This document shows, piece after piece, positions 55,052 through 64,000 of a DNA stretch of 64,000 bases (its first letter is position 1; the number at the start of each line of letters is the position of its first letter). Under the pieces are notes generated by a model, which worked only from the letters and a program-made list of their open reading frames with translations, was not told the origin of the DNA and did not search any database. The DNA comes from Clostridium sp. SY8519 (GTDB taxonomy: Bacteria > Bacillota > Clostridia > Lachnospirales > Lachnospiraceae). Position numbers and translations under genes: made by a program. The stretch spans positions 2,604,501 through 2,668,500 of the forward strand of contig NC_015737.1 of NCBI RefSeq assembly GCF_000270305.1, read 5' to 3'.

Positions 55052-55747
55052 TTACAAGTTGATATTTTTCAGCAGATCGCCCAGACTGGTGCCGATCGCT
55101 TCGCTTTCCGGAAGATCCACTTTGACCTCTTCTTCTCTCTGTTTTTCTTCCAGAAGCGCCCGGATGCTGAGTCCGATTTTTCCGTCTTTATTGCTGATGA
55201 CTTTCACAGTCACCGTATCCCCTTCCTTCAGCCGGTCAGAAGGATGTTTGATCCGTTCCCGTGCAATCTGAGAAATATGCAGAAGGCCGGAAACGCCGTC
55301 CCCCAGATCGATAAACGCGCCGTAGTCTTTGATGGTCTCTACCTTTCCCTCCAGCACGGTACCTGTCTTGATTTCGGAAACTCTGCGGGCACGCTGGCTG
55401 TCCCGCTCCTCCCGCAGAATCTCACGGGCGGATAGCACCAGTTTATTTCTCTCCGGATCCGCTTCAATGACCCGGACGCGCACCGTCCTGCCCAGCCATT
55501 CGTTCAGATCGCTGACATGCCGGAGAGACAAACGGGAGGCGGGAATAAATCCGCGTATTCCCTCTACCAGAGCGATGACGCCTTTATTGACGATACCGGA
55601 AATCTCCACTTCCAGATCGGTGCCCGCTTCCTTGTCTTTCCCAATCTTTTCCCAGGCCAGCAGCTCATCCGTATCGTGCACACCGTCCCCCATGGTTTTA
55701 TAGGATTCTTCCAGTTCTTTTTCAAAATCTTTCATACTTTCTTCCAT
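55052..55747 (-). CDS. Protein with two S1 RNA-binding domains
   Basis: The 231-aa product has two S1 repeats (about 42-110 and 125-196), seen in the patterns VEISGIVNKGVIALVEGIRG-FIPASRLS and GTVLEGKVETIKDYGAFIDL-GDGVSGLLHISQ. It is far shorter than true ribosomal S1 and resembles the short S1-like proteins of Firmicutes. It may help translation or mRNA binding. The ATG overlaps the lepB stop (TAATG), so it is coupled to the signal peptidase. Confidence 0.88.
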   Translation of the reverse strand: MEESMKDFEKELEESYKTMGDGVHDTDELLAWEKIGKDKEAGTDLEVEISGIVNKGVIALVEGIRGFIPASRLSLRHVSDLNEWLGRTVRVRVIEADPERNKLVLSAREILREERDSQRARRVSEIKTGTVLEGKVETIKDYGAFIDLGDGVSGLLHISQIARERIKHPSDRLKEGDTVTVKVISNKDGKIGLSIRALLEEKQREEEVKVDLPESEAIGTSLGDLLKNINL

Positions 55748-56403
55748 TACTTCTGCTCCTTTCCGTAATCCGCAGTGCCTGTCAGAAGATGCGGGGATTT
55801 GTAATATACCCAGATGGCTTTTCCTTTAATCGCGCTCTTTTTGACAAAAGAATATTGATTCGCTTCCTTTTCTGTCGTTGCTTTTCCTTCCAGGATGGCG
55901 TCTTCGGCCCAGCTTCTGGAATCTTCAGAATCATTCCGGTTGTCACCCATTACAAAATAAGAATCTTCCGGCACTTCAAAAGTATAATCCCCCGTCTTCC
56001 AGGTCCAGGTCTCCTTCAGGTAGTTTTCTGTCAGAGGCTGTTCGGAATCGTCGATATATACTTTGCCGTCATGAATTGTCACCGTTTCGCCCGGAAGCCC
56101 GATGACCCGCTTGATATAGGTTTCCGACTCATCCAGGGGAAAACGAAAAAGAATAATGTCTCCCCGTTTGGGGCTGGAAAACCAGTAACTGAACCGGAAC
56201 CCAATCAGCCGGCTTCCGGTCTTAATCGTATTCTCCATGGAAGCGGAAGGCACCGTGGCATTGATAAATACAAAAAAGATCAGCACCAGCGCCACACCAA
56301 TGGTAATGGCAAAGGTGCGAATCCAGCTGAATATTTCTTTTTTTCTGTCTGACTTTGCCTGGGGTTCGGAATCTTTCTGCTTTGGAGTTGTATTCTCGCT
56401 CAT
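55747..56403 (-). CDS. lepB: Signal peptidase I
   Basis: The 218-aa protein has a cytosolic N-terminus, one transmembrane helix (about 28-48) and the extracellular catalytic domain. The Ser/Lys dyad is Ser55 in PSASM and Lys98 in YIKRVIG, and the MGDNRNDSEDSR box lies near 152. It removes signal peptides from exported proteins. Only one transmembrane segment fits the Gram-positive type. GAGG precedes the ATG, 14 bp after cysE. Confidence 0.96.
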   Translation of the reverse strand: MSENTTPKQKDSEPQAKSDRKKEIFSWIRTFAITIGVALVLIFFVFINATVPSASMENTIKTGSRLIGFRFSYWFSSPKRGDIILFRFPLDESETYIKRVIGLPGETVTIHDGKVYIDDSEQPLTENYLKETWTWKTGDYTFEVPEDSYFVMGDNRNDSEDSRSWAEDAILEGKATTEKEANQYSFVKKSAIKGKAIWVYYKSPHLLTGTADYGKEQK

Positions 56404-56417
56404 AGTCGCCTCTTTCC

Positions 56418-57326
56418 CTAATTTCGGTCAGATGATTCTGCGTCACTGTGGTATTTGGTTCCGTTATTTCTGGATACCACTCTGCTGTTGGCTGGAACAG
56501 ATTTCGTTACAAACGCGTTGCTGCCAATGGTGACATCATGGCCGATCACGGATTCTCCGCCGAGAATGGATGCGCCGGCATAGATGGTGACATTGTCTTC
56601 AATCGTGGGATGCCGTTTGACCCCTTTCAGCAGCTGGCCGGCGCTGGTGGAAAGCCCGCCCAGAGTCACGCCCTGATATACTTTGACATGCTCACCGATG
56701 ATTGTGGTCTCACCGATGACAATGCCGGTGCCGTGGTCGATAAAGAAATATCTGCCGATGATGGCACCCGGATGAATATCGATTCCGGTTCTTCCATGGG
56801 CATGTTCCGTCATAATCCGGGGAATCAGCGGTACCTCCAGTTTATACAGTTCATGGGCATACCGATATACCATAATCGCATACAGCCCGGGATAGGAATA
56901 AATAATCTCATCCATGCTGTAGGCTGCCGGATCCCCGTCATATGCCGCCTGCACATCGGTGGCCAGCACTTCCCTGACACTGCTGATGCTTTCCAGGAAT
57001 TTCAGGCAGATCTTGTTTGCCTCCATCTCCCGCTTTTCCTCGCAGATCTCCGTCTGTCTGCCGCAGCACAGGCTTGCCTTGATAATCTGCTTCCGAAGAT
57101 TATAGTGAATATCTTCTACCAGATTGCCCACATGGTAGGAAATCGTCTCTTCTTTCAGATGTTTCTGCTCAAAATATCCGGGAAAGGTAAGCTTCTGCAG
57201 ATTGGCGATAATTCCCTTGATCACGTCTCTGTTGGGCTGTGTCATTCCATTGATCTTTGCGGTGCTGGGCGTCTTTTTATAATTCTCCACCAGATCTTCC
57301 ACAATATAGTCAATATTATTATTCAT
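56418..57326 (-). CDS. cysE: Serine O-acetyltransferase
   Basis: The 302-aa protein has a ~130-residue helical N-terminal region and a C-terminal left-handed beta-helix with the CysE/EpsC signature DIHPGAIIGRYFFIDHGTGIVIGE (about 190-213, including the catalytic His) and KRHPTIEDNVTIYAGA. It acetylates serine with acetyl-CoA for cysteine synthesis. The longer N-terminus is the form found in many anaerobes. The last ~15 residues are polar. AGGAG precedes the ATG. Sulfhydrylase genes are not adjacent. Confidence 0.93.
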   Translation of the reverse strand: MNNNIDYIVEDLVENYKKTPSTAKINGMTQPNRDVIKGIIANLQKLTFPGYFEQKHLKEETISYHVGNLVEDIHYNLRKQIIKASLCCGRQTEICEEKREMEANKICLKFLESISSVREVLATDVQAAYDGDPAAYSMDEIIYSYPGLYAIMVYRYAHELYKLEVPLIPRIMTEHAHGRTGIDIHPGAIIGRYFFIDHGTGIVIGETTIIGEHVKVYQGVTLGGLSTSAGQLLKGVKRHPTIEDNVTIYAGASILGGESVIGHDVTIGSNAFVTKSVPANSRVVSRNNGTKYHSDAESSDRN

Positions 57327-57362
57327 CTTCTCGTACTCCTGCTGTATAGTATGGTGCGATCA

Positions 57363-58115
57363 TCAGTTCAGATCCAGTTCCACCGGACAGTGATCGGATC
57401 CCATCACTTCTGTATGAATCTTTGCATCTGTCAGACGATCCTTCAGCCTGTCAGATACCAGGAAATAGTCAATTCTCCATCCGGCGTTTTTCTCCCGGGC
57501 TTTGAACCGGTAGGACCACCAGGAATAAACCCCCTCCTGATCCGGATAAAAATAACGCCAGGTATCAATCCACCCGGAATCCAGCAGCTCTGTGAACTTC
57601 TGCCGCTCTTCATCCGTAAATCCGGCGTTTTTGCGGTTGGTTTTCGGGTTTTTCAGATCAATCTCCTGATGGGCCACATTCATATCACCGCATACAATCA
57701 CAGGTTTCTCCCTGTCCAGGCCGGTGAGATAAGCCCGGAAATCATCTTCCCATTCCATACGGTAATCCAGGCGTTTCAGTTCGCTCTGGGAGTTCGGTGT
57801 GTATACCGTCACAAAATAAAAAGTCTCGTATTCCAGGGTTATCACACGTCCTTCCTGGTCATGCGCCTCGATCCCGAGGCCGTAGGATACCGACAGGGGT
57901 TCTTCCTTTGTGAAAACCGCCGTACCGGAATAGCCCTTCTTTTCCGCGTAATTCCAGTACTGGAAGTATCCTTCCAGATCCAGCGCAAGCTGGCCCTCCT
58001 GCAGCTTTGTCTCCTGCAGACAGAAAATGTCTGCGTCTGCCGCATGAAAATAATCCAGAAATCCCTTGTTTACACATGCACGGATTCCATTTACATTCCA
58101 GGAAATAAATTTCAT
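57363..58115 (-). CDS. exoA: Exodeoxyribonuclease III / AP endonuclease
   Basis: The product is 250 aa from ATG 58113-58115 (GGAG upstream), the standard length. The frame runs to 58232 behind another GGAGG, but that 39-residue extension is not part of the fold and lies upstream of the promoter. Catalytic motifs are [11 protein letters not shown] (1-12 region), CLQETKL, GDMNVAH and GSDHCPVEL with the terminal Asp-His pair. It repairs abasic sites and digests 3' ends of duplex DNA. Confidence 0.95.
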   Translation of the reverse strand: MKFISWNVNGIRACVNKGFLDYFHAADADIFCLQETKLQEGQLALDLEGYFQYWNYAEKKGYSGTAVFTKEEPLSVSYGLGIEAHDQEGRVITLEYETFYFVTVYTPNSQSELKRLDYRMEWEDDFRAYLTGLDREKPVIVCGDMNVAHQEIDLKNPKTNRKNAGFTDEERQKFTELLDSGWIDTWRYFYPDQEGVYSWWSYRFKAREKNAGWRIDYFLVSDRLKDRLTDAKIHTEVMGSDHCPVELDLN

Positions 58116-58184
58116 TCCAATTCTTCTCCGATTCTTCTGCTTTCTTATGCATTTCAAAGTTTTCAAATGTACATAAGCGAAATC

Positions 58185-58193
58185 AGTATAGCA
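58185..58193 (-). promoter_or_regulatory. Extended -10 promoter of exoA
   Basis: TGCTATACT (TGN-extended -10, TATACT at 58185-58190) has only a weak -35. Its position inside the longer open frame supports the shorter exoA start. Confidence 0.5.
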
Positions 58194-58276
58194 CATTCCC
58201 ATGCATTCTTCCACACTTACCGCATAATTCATAGTCCTCCGATAGGAATATTAAGAATCGTTCCGGGAAATGAAAA

Positions 58277-58315
58277 AAGCCGGAATCCGGTTGCGTAATT
58301 ACCGGATTCTGGCTT
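58277..58315 (-). terminator. Terminator of rny
   Basis: On the minus strand AAGCCAGAATCCGG pairs with CCGGATTCCGGCTT (14 bp, one mismatch) and continues into TTTTTTC, about 27 nt after the rny stop. Confidence 0.85.
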
Positions 58316-58341
58316 CATTCTCTTCTTGTTAACTGAAACAG

Positions 58342-59904
58342 TTACTTCGCATAATCGACCACTCTGCTTTCACGGATCACATTTACTTTAATCTGTCCCG
58401 GATATTCCAGTTCAGCTTCAATCTGCTTGGAAATATCACGGGCAAGAAGTACCATGTCAGCATCACTGATCTGGTCTGGAACGACCATCACGCGGATTTC
58501 TCTGCCTGCCTGAACAGCAAAAGATTTTTCGACACCTTTGAAACTATTCGTGATGTCTTCGAGTTTCTGTAAGCGATTAGAATATGTATCAATAGTTTCT
58601 CTGCGGGCACCCGGCCGTGCAGCAGAAATTGCATCTGCAGCCTGCACCAGACACGCAATCAGGGATTCCGGTTCGGTATCCCCATGATGGGATGCGACTG
58701 CATTGATCACAATCGGGGATTCCTTAAACTTCCGGCAGAGGTCCACACCAATCTGGATGTGGGATCCCTCCATCTCGTGGTCCACGGATTTGCCGATGTC
58801 ATGAAGCAGTCCCGCACGTTTTGCAATGCGCACATCTTCGCCGATTTCGCCGGCTAAAAGACCGGTGATCTGAGCAACTTCGATGGAATGCTTCAGCGCA
58901 TTCTGTCCGTAGCTTGTACGGAACTTCATGCGGCCCAAAAGCCGGATCAGTTCCGGGTGGATGCCATGCACGCCAACTTCCAAAGCAGCAGATTCTCCTT
59001 CCTCACGGATCATGGTCTCTACTTCTTTCTGTGCCTTTTCCACCATTTCCTCGATGCGGGCCGGATGAATCCGTCCGTCTACGATCAGTTTTTCAAGGGC
59101 AACGCGCGCCACTTCTCTTCTGATAGGATCAAAGCCGGATAAGATCACGGCTTCCGGCGTATCGTCCACAATCAGGTCGATGCCTGTCATCGTCTCAAGC
59201 GTGCGGATATTCCGTCCTTCCCGCCCGATAATACGCCCTTTCATCTCATCGTTCGGAAGTTCCACGACAGAAATCGTCGCTTCGGACGCGTGGTCCGCCG
59301 CACACTTCTGAATGGCATTAACCACGTATTCCTTGGCTTTCCTTCCGGCTTCTTCCTTTGCCTGACTTTCCAGCTCTTTAATCATCTTAGCTGTGTCAAG
59401 CTTTACATCTTCTTCTACGCTTTTTAACAGATACTCTTTTGCCTGTTCGGAGGTTAATCCGGAGATTCGTTCCAGTTCCTGTATGCGCTGCTCATTCAGT
59501 TTGGCAACTTCCGCCTGGGTAGCTTTCAGCTTCTCCTCACGTACTGCAAAATCTTTTTCCCGCCGTTCCTGCGCGTCAATCTTTTTGTCCAAATTGGCTT
59601 CTTTCTGCTCGACGCGGCGTTCTGCACGGGATACCTCCTGCCGGCGGTCCTTGATTTCACGGTCAAGTTCGTTTTTCGACCTGATCGATTCCTCCTTCGC
59701 CTCCAGCAGCGCCTCGCGTTTTTTGCCTTCCGCTGTTTTGACAGCTTCGTCAATAATGGCGCGGGCACGGTCTTCCGCACTTCCGATCTTGGCTGCCGCG
59801 TCCTTTTCCATCTTGGATTTGGCAGCTGCATACGCGATGAAGAATGCTGCTACGGCTGCAATTGCTACTGCGATTATTGTGACGATAATCGGATTACTGG
59901 CCAC
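58342..59904 (-). CDS. rny: Ribonuclease Y
   Basis: The 520-aa protein has one N-terminal transmembrane helix (about 6-28), a long coiled coil (about 30-190), a KH domain ([13 protein letters not shown], near 225) and an HD domain ([12 protein letters not shown] near 355). It is the membrane-bound endonuclease that starts mRNA turnover in Firmicutes. Translation starts at GTG 59902-59904 behind AAGGAGGTGCTCCT, where AGGAG and CTCCT can pair across a 3-nt loop and occlude the RBS. It has a separate promoter with an ~80-nt leader. Confidence 0.96.
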   Translation of the reverse strand: MASNPIIVTIIAVAIAAVAAFFIAYAAAKSKMEKDAAAKIGSAEDRARAIIDEAVKTAEGKKREALLEAKEESIRSKNELDREIKDRRQEVSRAERRVEQKEANLDKKIDAQERREKDFAVREEKLKATQAEVAKLNEQRIQELERISGLTSEQAKEYLLKSVEEDVKLDTAKMIKELESQAKEEAGRKAKEYVVNAIQKCAADHASEATISVVELPNDEMKGRIIGREGRNIRTLETMTGIDLIVDDTPEAVILSGFDPIRREVARVALEKLIVDGRIHPARIEEMVEKAQKEVETMIREEGESAALEVGVHGIHPELIRLLGRMKFRTSYGQNALKHSIEVAQITGLLAGEIGEDVRIAKRAGLLHDIGKSVDHEMEGSHIQIGVDLCRKFKESPIVINAVASHHGDTEPESLIACLVQAADAISAARPGARRETIDTYSNRLQKLEDITNSFKGVEKSFAVQAGREIRVMVVPDQISDADMVLLARDISKQIEAELEYPGQIKVNVIRESRVVDYAK

Positions 59905-59988
59905 AGGAGCACCTCCTTATTTCATTTTCATTGTACATATAACGAACTGTAAAATTGCTTCCATTCGATCATAAATTACAACGTTCTA

Positions 59989-60017
59989 ATAGTATCCTTT
60001 TTTGGCGCATCTGTCAA
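59989..60017 (-). promoter_or_regulatory. Promoter of rny
   Basis: TTGACA at 60012-60017, 17-bp spacer, TACTAT at 59989-59994, immediately behind the recX stop. Confidence 0.7.
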
Positions 60018-60019
60018 GG

Positions 60020-60634
60020 TCAGCGGCAGTTATTCCGCTGCTGTTCCATCACCCGCCGGATGGCATCGGAAGAAAATCCCCGGCCGGCAAGGAACCGGTA
60101 TATTCTGCCTTTTTCTCGGTAATCCGCAGTCTCCGGATCATATTTTTTCCTGACCAGAAGCCGGGCAATCAGCTCCTCTTCTTCTGTTTCGTACACTTCT
60201 TCCAGCGCCTGCTCGATCAGTTCCGCGGAAATCCCCCTCTGCCGCAGTCCTGCCCGGATCCGATTCCTGCTTTTTGTCTGCTGCTGGCTGCTGATATAAG
60301 CGCAGGCATAGCGGTAATCATCCACATAATGGTAGGATTTCACATAGGAAACCGCCTCATCTGCCACCGTTTCCGGATAGCCGTCCCGGCGCAGTTTATC
60401 CCGCAGCTGATATTCCGTCCGGTCCTGCCGCTGCAGCAGATACATCAGGCGCTTTTTCGCCCGGGGAAGCAGAACATCCCTGAAAATCTCCTCCAGGCTC
60501 TCCTGCGCAATCTCCGAACCGGCCCGAAGCGCGTATACGGATACTTCGCGGCTGTATAGCGGAAAACTGCTTCCGTCCTCCAGCGACACCACTCTGCGTC
60601 CGTTTTTCGCCGGTGAAATCTCTGTAATCTCCAT
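60020..60634 (-). CDS. recX: Regulatory protein RecX
   Basis: The 204-aa protein is built of helical tandem RecX repeats: KKRLMYLLQRQDRTEYQLRDKLRRDGY, YVDDYRYACAYISSQQQTKS and LRQRGISAELIEQALEEV are typical. It binds along the RecA filament and restrains its growth. It starts 3 bp after the recA stop, so both are induced together by the SOS promoter. An N-terminal ~50-residue beta-strand segment (TEISPAKNGRRVVSLEDGSSFPL) is common in clostridial RecX. Confidence 0.93.
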   Translation of the reverse strand: MEITEISPAKNGRRVVSLEDGSSFPLYSREVSVYALRAGSEIAQESLEEIFRDVLLPRAKKRLMYLLQRQDRTEYQLRDKLRRDGYPETVADEAVSYVKSYHYVDDYRYACAYISSQQQTKSRNRIRAGLRQRGISAELIEQALEEVYETEEEELIARLLVRKKYDPETADYREKGRIYRFLAGRGFSSDAIRRVMEQQRNNCR

Positions 60635-60637
60635 GAT

Positions 60638-61705
60638 TTACTGTTCCTGCGGACTGCCTGCCGCGCTTACGGCATCCGGGTCCGCTCCTGCTGTCCTGGC
60701 TTCTTCCGGTTCTTCCAGGCCGTACGCGACACGTACCTGACGTTCAATCTCATCAAAAATGTCGGTATGCTCCCGCAGAAATGCCTTGGCATTCTCCCTG
60801 CCCTGTCCGATCTTTTCTCCATGGTAAGAGTACCATGCACCGGATTTATCCACGACTTCACACTTGGCCGCCAGATCCAGCACATCCCCTTCCCGGGAAA
60901 TCCCCTGTCCGAACATGATATCGAATTCTGCTTCCTTAAACGGCGGCGCGATCTTATTCTTTACGACTTTAATCCTGGTACGGTTGCCCACATTTTCGCC
61001 GTTCTGCTTAATCGCCTCAATCCGCCGCACATCCATGCGGATAGAGGAATAGAACTTCAGCGCGCGGCCGCCGGTGGTGGTCTCCGGATTACCGAACATC
61101 ACGCCTACCTTCTCACGCAGCTGATTGATAAAGATCACCGTACAATTGGACTTGGCGATCACTCCGGTGAGTTTCCGCAGTGCCTGGGACATCAGGCGGG
61201 CCTGCAGACCCACATGGGAATCCCCCATTTCGCCGTCGATTTCCGCCTTTGGCACCAGTGCCGCCACCGAGTCCACGATCACAATATCCACAGCGCCGGA
61301 ACGAACCATGGTCTCTGTAATCTCCAGCGCCTGCTCGCCATTGTCCGGCTGGGAAATGTAAAGATTGTCGATATCTACGCCTATGTTACGCGCATAAGCC
61401 GGATCCAGCGCGTGCTCCGCGTCAATAAATCCGGCAATGCCGCCCCGCTTCTGCACTTCCGCAACCATATGCAGGGCAACCGTGGTCTTGCCGCTGGATT
61501 CCGGGCCGTACACCTCAATCACACGGCCGCGGGGAATCCCGCCCAGTCCCAGCGCAATGTCCAGGCTGATGGAGCCGGTGGGGATAGTCTCCACGTTCAG
61601 TGCCGCGCCGGAATCGCCGAGTTTCATGATCGCGCCCTTGCCGTACTGCTTCTCAATCTGGCTGATCGCCGCGTCCAGTGCCTTTAATTTATCATCTTTT
61701 GCCAT
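60638..61705 (-). CDS. recA: Recombinase RecA
   Basis: The product is 355 aa from ATG 61703-61705, 9 nt after AAGGAG; the open frame to 61780 overlaps the promoter and is not used. Walker [10 protein letters not shown] is at about 67-75. The L1 and L2 loops and the [22 protein letters not shown] segment are intact. The acidic C-terminus ends in SPQEQ. It forms the recombination filament and triggers LexA self-cleavage. It is followed by recX. Confidence 0.98.
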   Translation of the reverse strand: MAKDDKLKALDAAISQIEKQYGKGAIMKLGDSGAALNVETIPTGSISLDIALGLGGIPRGRVIEVYGPESSGKTTVALHMVAEVQKRGGIAGFIDAEHALDPAYARNIGVDIDNLYISQPDNGEQALEITETMVRSGAVDIVIVDSVAALVPKAEIDGEMGDSHVGLQARLMSQALRKLTGVIAKSNCTVIFINQLREKVGVMFGNPETTTGGRALKFYSSIRMDVRRIEAIKQNGENVGNRTRIKVVKNKIAPPFKEAEFDIMFGQGISREGDVLDLAAKCEVVDKSGAWYSYHGEKIGQGRENAKAFLREHTDIFDEIERQVRVAYGLEEPEEARTAGADPDAVSAAGSPQEQ

Positions 61706-61723
61706 AGATTCTTTCTCCTTTTT

Positions 61724-61737
61724 CGAACTAGCGTTCG
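61724..61737. promoter_or_regulatory. SOS (LexA/DinR) box 1 at recA
   Basis: CGAACTAGCGTTCG is an exact CGAAC-N4-GTTCG palindrome lying just downstream of the recA -10, where LexA would block transcription. Confidence 0.85.
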
Positions 61738-61751
61738 CTTGTATTGTATTA

Positions 61752-61780
61752 ACTATATTACACTCTTTCTGCAAAGTCAA
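61752..61780 (-). promoter_or_regulatory. Promoter of recA-recX
   Basis: TTGACT at 61775-61780, 17-bp spacer, TATAGT at 61752-61757, between two SOS boxes. Confidence 0.8.
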
Positions 61781-61787
61781 CGGTTTT

Positions 61788-61801
61788 CGAATCCGTGTTC
61801 G
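61788..61801. promoter_or_regulatory. SOS (LexA/DinR) box 2 upstream of the recA -35
   Basis: CGAATCCGTGTTCG matches CGAAC-N4-GTTCG at nine of ten conserved positions and lies 7 bp upstream of the -35. Confidence 0.6.
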
Positions 61802-61820
61802 ATTCCGGGCGCACCATCAG

Positions 61821-61848
61821 AAAAAAGAGTGCAGCCGCGCTGCACTCT
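61821..61848 (-). terminator. Terminator of prfC
   Basis: GAGTGCAGC pairs with GCTGCACTC around GCG on the minus strand, followed by T6, about 35 nt after the prfC stop. Confidence 0.9.
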
Positions 61849-61881
61849 CATCTTATCCCGATCCGGAGAAAGCCGTCAATG

Positions 61882-63471
61882 TCAGTTTTTACCAAATTCC
61901 GCGAGGACCAGACCTTCATTGCGCTCCAGCGTCATTCCGATACTCCAGGAATTTACAAACAGGAGAAGGGGGCGTCCCTTCAGATCTTCGATCTTTTTCA
62001 TATCCGAAGTACCGGTCAGATGTTCCAGATCAATGGTCTCATTTTCAATCCACCGGATGTATTCATAGGGAAGGTTTTCCAGACGGATTTCCACGCCGTA
62101 CTCCTTCTCCAGGCGGAACTTCAGCACATCAAACTGCAGCACGCCTACCACGCCTACGATAATTTCCTCCATACCGGCATCATGCTCACGGAAAATCTGA
62201 ATGGCGCCTTCCTGGGCGATCTGATAGATGCCCTTGACAAACTGTTTCCGCTTCATGGTATCGATCTGGCGCACCCGGGCAAAATGTTCCGGCGCGAATG
62301 TGGGGATTCCCTCGAATTCGAATTTTTCCTTTGCGGTAGTCAGAGTATCACCAATGGAAAAAATGCCCGGGTCAAACACGCCGATGATATCACCGGCATA
62401 GGCCTCTTCCAGTATTTTTCTTTCCTGCGCCATCAGCTGCTGGGACTGGGCCAGTTTGATCTGTTTGCCGCCCTGCACATGAAAAACCTCCATGCCCGGT
62501 TCGTATTTTCCGGAACAGATCCGCATAAACGCGATACGGTCCCGGTGGGCTTTGTTCATATTTGCCTGAATTTTAAACACAAAGGCGCTGAACGTGTCCG
62601 CAAACGGATCAATCATGCCTGCGCTGGACTTTCTGGCCAGCGGGGAAGTGGTCATGGCCAGGAAGTGCTTCAGAAATGTCTCGACGCCGAAATTGGTCAG
62701 CGCGGATCCGAAAAACACCGGGGACAGTTCCCCCGCGGATACTTTTTCCTGGTCAAATTCCGCGCTGGCGCCGTCTAACAGTTCGATTTCGTCCAGGAGC
62801 TGCTCTCTGGCTTCCGCGCCGATCAATTCTTTCAGTTCTGGGCTGTCAATGCCCAGATCTGTCTCTGTGCCCTCTTTGGTGCCTTTCCGTGTGTCAGAAA
62901 AGGTCATAACCGTCTGGCTTGCCCGGTCGTAGACGCCCCGGAAATTTTTGCCGGAACCGATCGGCCAGTTCACGGGACAGGTTTCGATGCCCAGCTCTTT
63001 CTCAATTTCATCCATAAGCTCAAAGGTATCTTTCGCGTCACGGTCCATCTTGTTGATAAAGGTAAAGATGGGGATATGCCGCATGACGCAGACCTTAAAC
63101 AGCTTTCTGGTCTGTGCCTCCACGCCTTTGGACCCGTCAATCACCATGACAGCGGAGTCCGCCGCCATCAGCGTACGGTAAGTGTCTTCGGAAAAGTCCT
63201 GATGTCCCGGTGTATCCAGGATATTAATGCAGTAATTTTCGTACTCAAACTGAAGTACCGAAGAAGTGACCGAAATTCCTCGCTGTTTCTCGATTTCCAT
63301 CCAGTCCGAAACCGCATGGCGCGCTGTGGCCTTCCCTTTTACGGAACCGGCCTGGTTAATCGCCCCGCCGTACAGCAGGAATTTTTCTGTCAGTGTGGTC
63401 TTTCCGGCATCCGGATGCGAAATGATCGCGAAGGTTCTTCTTCTTTCTATTTCTTTTCTGTAATCTGTCAA
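61882..63471 (-). CDS. prfC: Peptide chain release factor 3
   Basis: The product is 529 aa from TTG 63469-63471 (GGAG 8 nt upstream), the standard RF3 length. The P-loop SHPDAGKTTL, the switch and DTPGHQDFSEDTYRTL and the NKMD motif are in the first 145 residues. The domain II OB fold and the C-terminal RF3-specific domain follow. It is a GTPase that recycles RF1 and RF2 after termination. A longer open frame to 63498 also begins at TTG but has no RBS. Confidence 0.95.
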   Translation of the reverse strand: MTDYRKEIERRRTFAIISHPDAGKTTLTEKFLLYGGAINQAGSVKGKATARHAVSDWMEIEKQRGISVTSSVLQFEYENYCINILDTPGHQDFSEDTYRTLMAADSAVMVIDGSKGVEAQTRKLFKVCVMRHIPIFTFINKMDRDAKDTFELMDEIEKELGIETCPVNWPIGSGKNFRGVYDRASQTVMTFSDTRKGTKEGTETDLGIDSPELKELIGAEAREQLLDEIELLDGASAEFDQEKVSAGELSPVFFGSALTNFGVETFLKHFLAMTTSPLARKSSAGMIDPFADTFSAFVFKIQANMNKAHRDRIAFMRICSGKYEPGMEVFHVQGGKQIKLAQSQQLMAQERKILEEAYAGDIIGVFDPGIFSIGDTLTTAKEKFEFEGIPTFAPEHFARVRQIDTMKRKQFVKGIYQIAQEGAIQIFREHDAGMEEIIVGVVGVLQFDVLKFRLEKEYGVEIRLENLPYEYIRWIENETIDLEHLTGTSDMKKIEDLKGRPLLLFVNSWSIGMTLERNEGLVLAEFGKN

Positions 63472-63567
63472 ACTGCTTACTCCATATTTTCTTTTCAAAC
63501 TGCCGGGTACAGGCTTCGGTTCCGCCTCTGTCCTCCGGCTTTCACCTGCTTCCCCTCCGGCCCATGT

Positions 63568-64000
63568 CTAAAACAGCGGCGTGCCGGCAATCTTTCTGGG
63601 AATTTCCAACCAGGACAGCACGGTGGCGCCAATATCCGCGAAGGTACTTCTGGTGCCGTAATTTGTTCCTGCAGCTGCCTTTGGTCCCGCGATCACCAGG
63701 GGAATGTATTCCCTGGAATGATCCGTGGAAGGCGTGGCCGGGTCGCATCCGTGATCCGCAGTAATCATCAGCAGATCATCCGCTCCAAGCTTTGCCAACA
63801 GTTCCGGAAGGCGGCTGTCGAAGTAACTCAGCGCCTTCGCGTAGCCGTCTACGTCATTTCTGTGGCCGTACAGCATATCAAAGTCCACCAGATTGGTAAA
63901 GCACAGTCCGTGAAACTCCCGGTCCATCCATTCCAGTGTGCGGTCTATGCCCTCCGCATTGCCCGCCGTACGCACAAAATCCGTCACGCCTCTTCCTGCG
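63568..64000 (-). CDS. deoB: Phosphopentomutase (partial, N-terminus outside window)
   Basis: The visible ~143 residues are the C-terminal part of DeoB. AGRGVTDFVRTAGN is followed by NLVDFDMLYGHRNDVDGYAKAL and the metal-binding ITADHGCDPATPSTDHSREYIPL near the end, with the Asp/His ligands intact. The frame is open to the window edge. The enzyme interconverts (deoxy)ribose-1- and 5-phosphates and supplies DeoC, which is at 11.5-12.1 kb. It is upstream of prfC on the same strand, 97 bp away. Confidence 0.93.
   Translation of the reverse strand, partial: AGRGVTDFVRTAGNAEGIDRTLEWMDREFHGLCFTNLVDFDMLYGHRNDVDGYAKALSYFDSRLPELLAKLGADDLLMITADHGCDPATPSTDHSREYIPLVIAGPKAAAGTNYGTRSTFADIGATVLSWLEIPRKIAGTPLF

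Noticed and set aside
57363..58232. 39-residue N-terminal extension of exoA behind a GGAGG
   Set aside because: It is not part of the ExoIII fold and the extended -10 promoter lies inside it. The shorter start at 58115 gives the standard 250 aa.

Overview
The window looks like a chromosomal segment of a Gram-positive anaerobe of the Clostridia, most likely a Lachnospiraceae member. Pointers are a DUF5688 gene, an archaeal/fungal-type aspartate-semialdehyde dehydrogenase, QueH instead of QueG, DinR-type SOS boxes of the form CGAAC-N4-GTTCG, RNase Y, and strong AAGGAG-type ribosome binding sites. Nearly all genes lie on the minus strand. The exceptions are aroE, aroF and one tRNA. There is no complete mobile element, CRISPR array or rRNA operon.

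Region by region: 1-3020 is a Tat-exported molybdopterin oxidoreductase with its [4Fe-4S] electron-transfer subunit (cut by the window edge). 3086-4695 holds a degenerate MBL-fold protein and a Nudix hydrolase. 4699-10655 holds queA, pheT, pheS and a YihY-type membrane protein, preceded by a 6S RNA gene (10717-10947) with its own promoter and terminator. 11013-17545 runs from ilvN through ilvC, leuC, leuD and thrC to a small membrane protein, deoC and cdd. 17693-24984 holds a left-handed beta-helix protein, topB, asd, argH, queH and a DUF5688 protein. 25078-25728 is a scar region with a truncated and frameshifted surface-protein remnant, a possible integrase tail and tRNA-Thr(CGT). 25799-36428 is the conserved Firmicutes cluster asp23-nusB-xseA-xseB-ispA-dxs-tlyA-nadK-argR-recN, with glgA added at its end. 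36535-40818 holds ligA, an RluF-like synthase and a membrane-anchored SH3 protein. 40950-45739 encodes a large cell-wall-anchored beta-helix/Cna-B adhesin that is frameshifted in an A9 tract. 45995-46066 is tRNA-Arg(CCG).

46217-49635 is a shikimate block: aroD-aroK and aroE-aroF leave divergently from overlapping promoters. 49632-53529 is a queuosine precursor operon, queD-queE-folE-queC-queF plus a Nudix gene, behind a probable preQ1-I riboswitch and a transcription terminator. With queA and queH elsewhere in the window, every known step from GTP to queuosine except tgt is encoded here. 53539-64000 holds an SseB-domain protein, a small unknown protein, an S1-domain protein, lepB, a serine acetyltransferase gene, exoA, rny, recX, recA (promoter flanked by two SOS boxes), prfC and the end of deoB.

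Most of the window is core metabolism and information processing. The observations most worth following are the homopolymer frameshift in the adhesin, the riboswitch-controlled queuosine operon, the 6S RNA, the two SOS boxes at recA, the shared aro promoter region, and the scar at tRNA-Thr. I found no wholly new multi-gene system.
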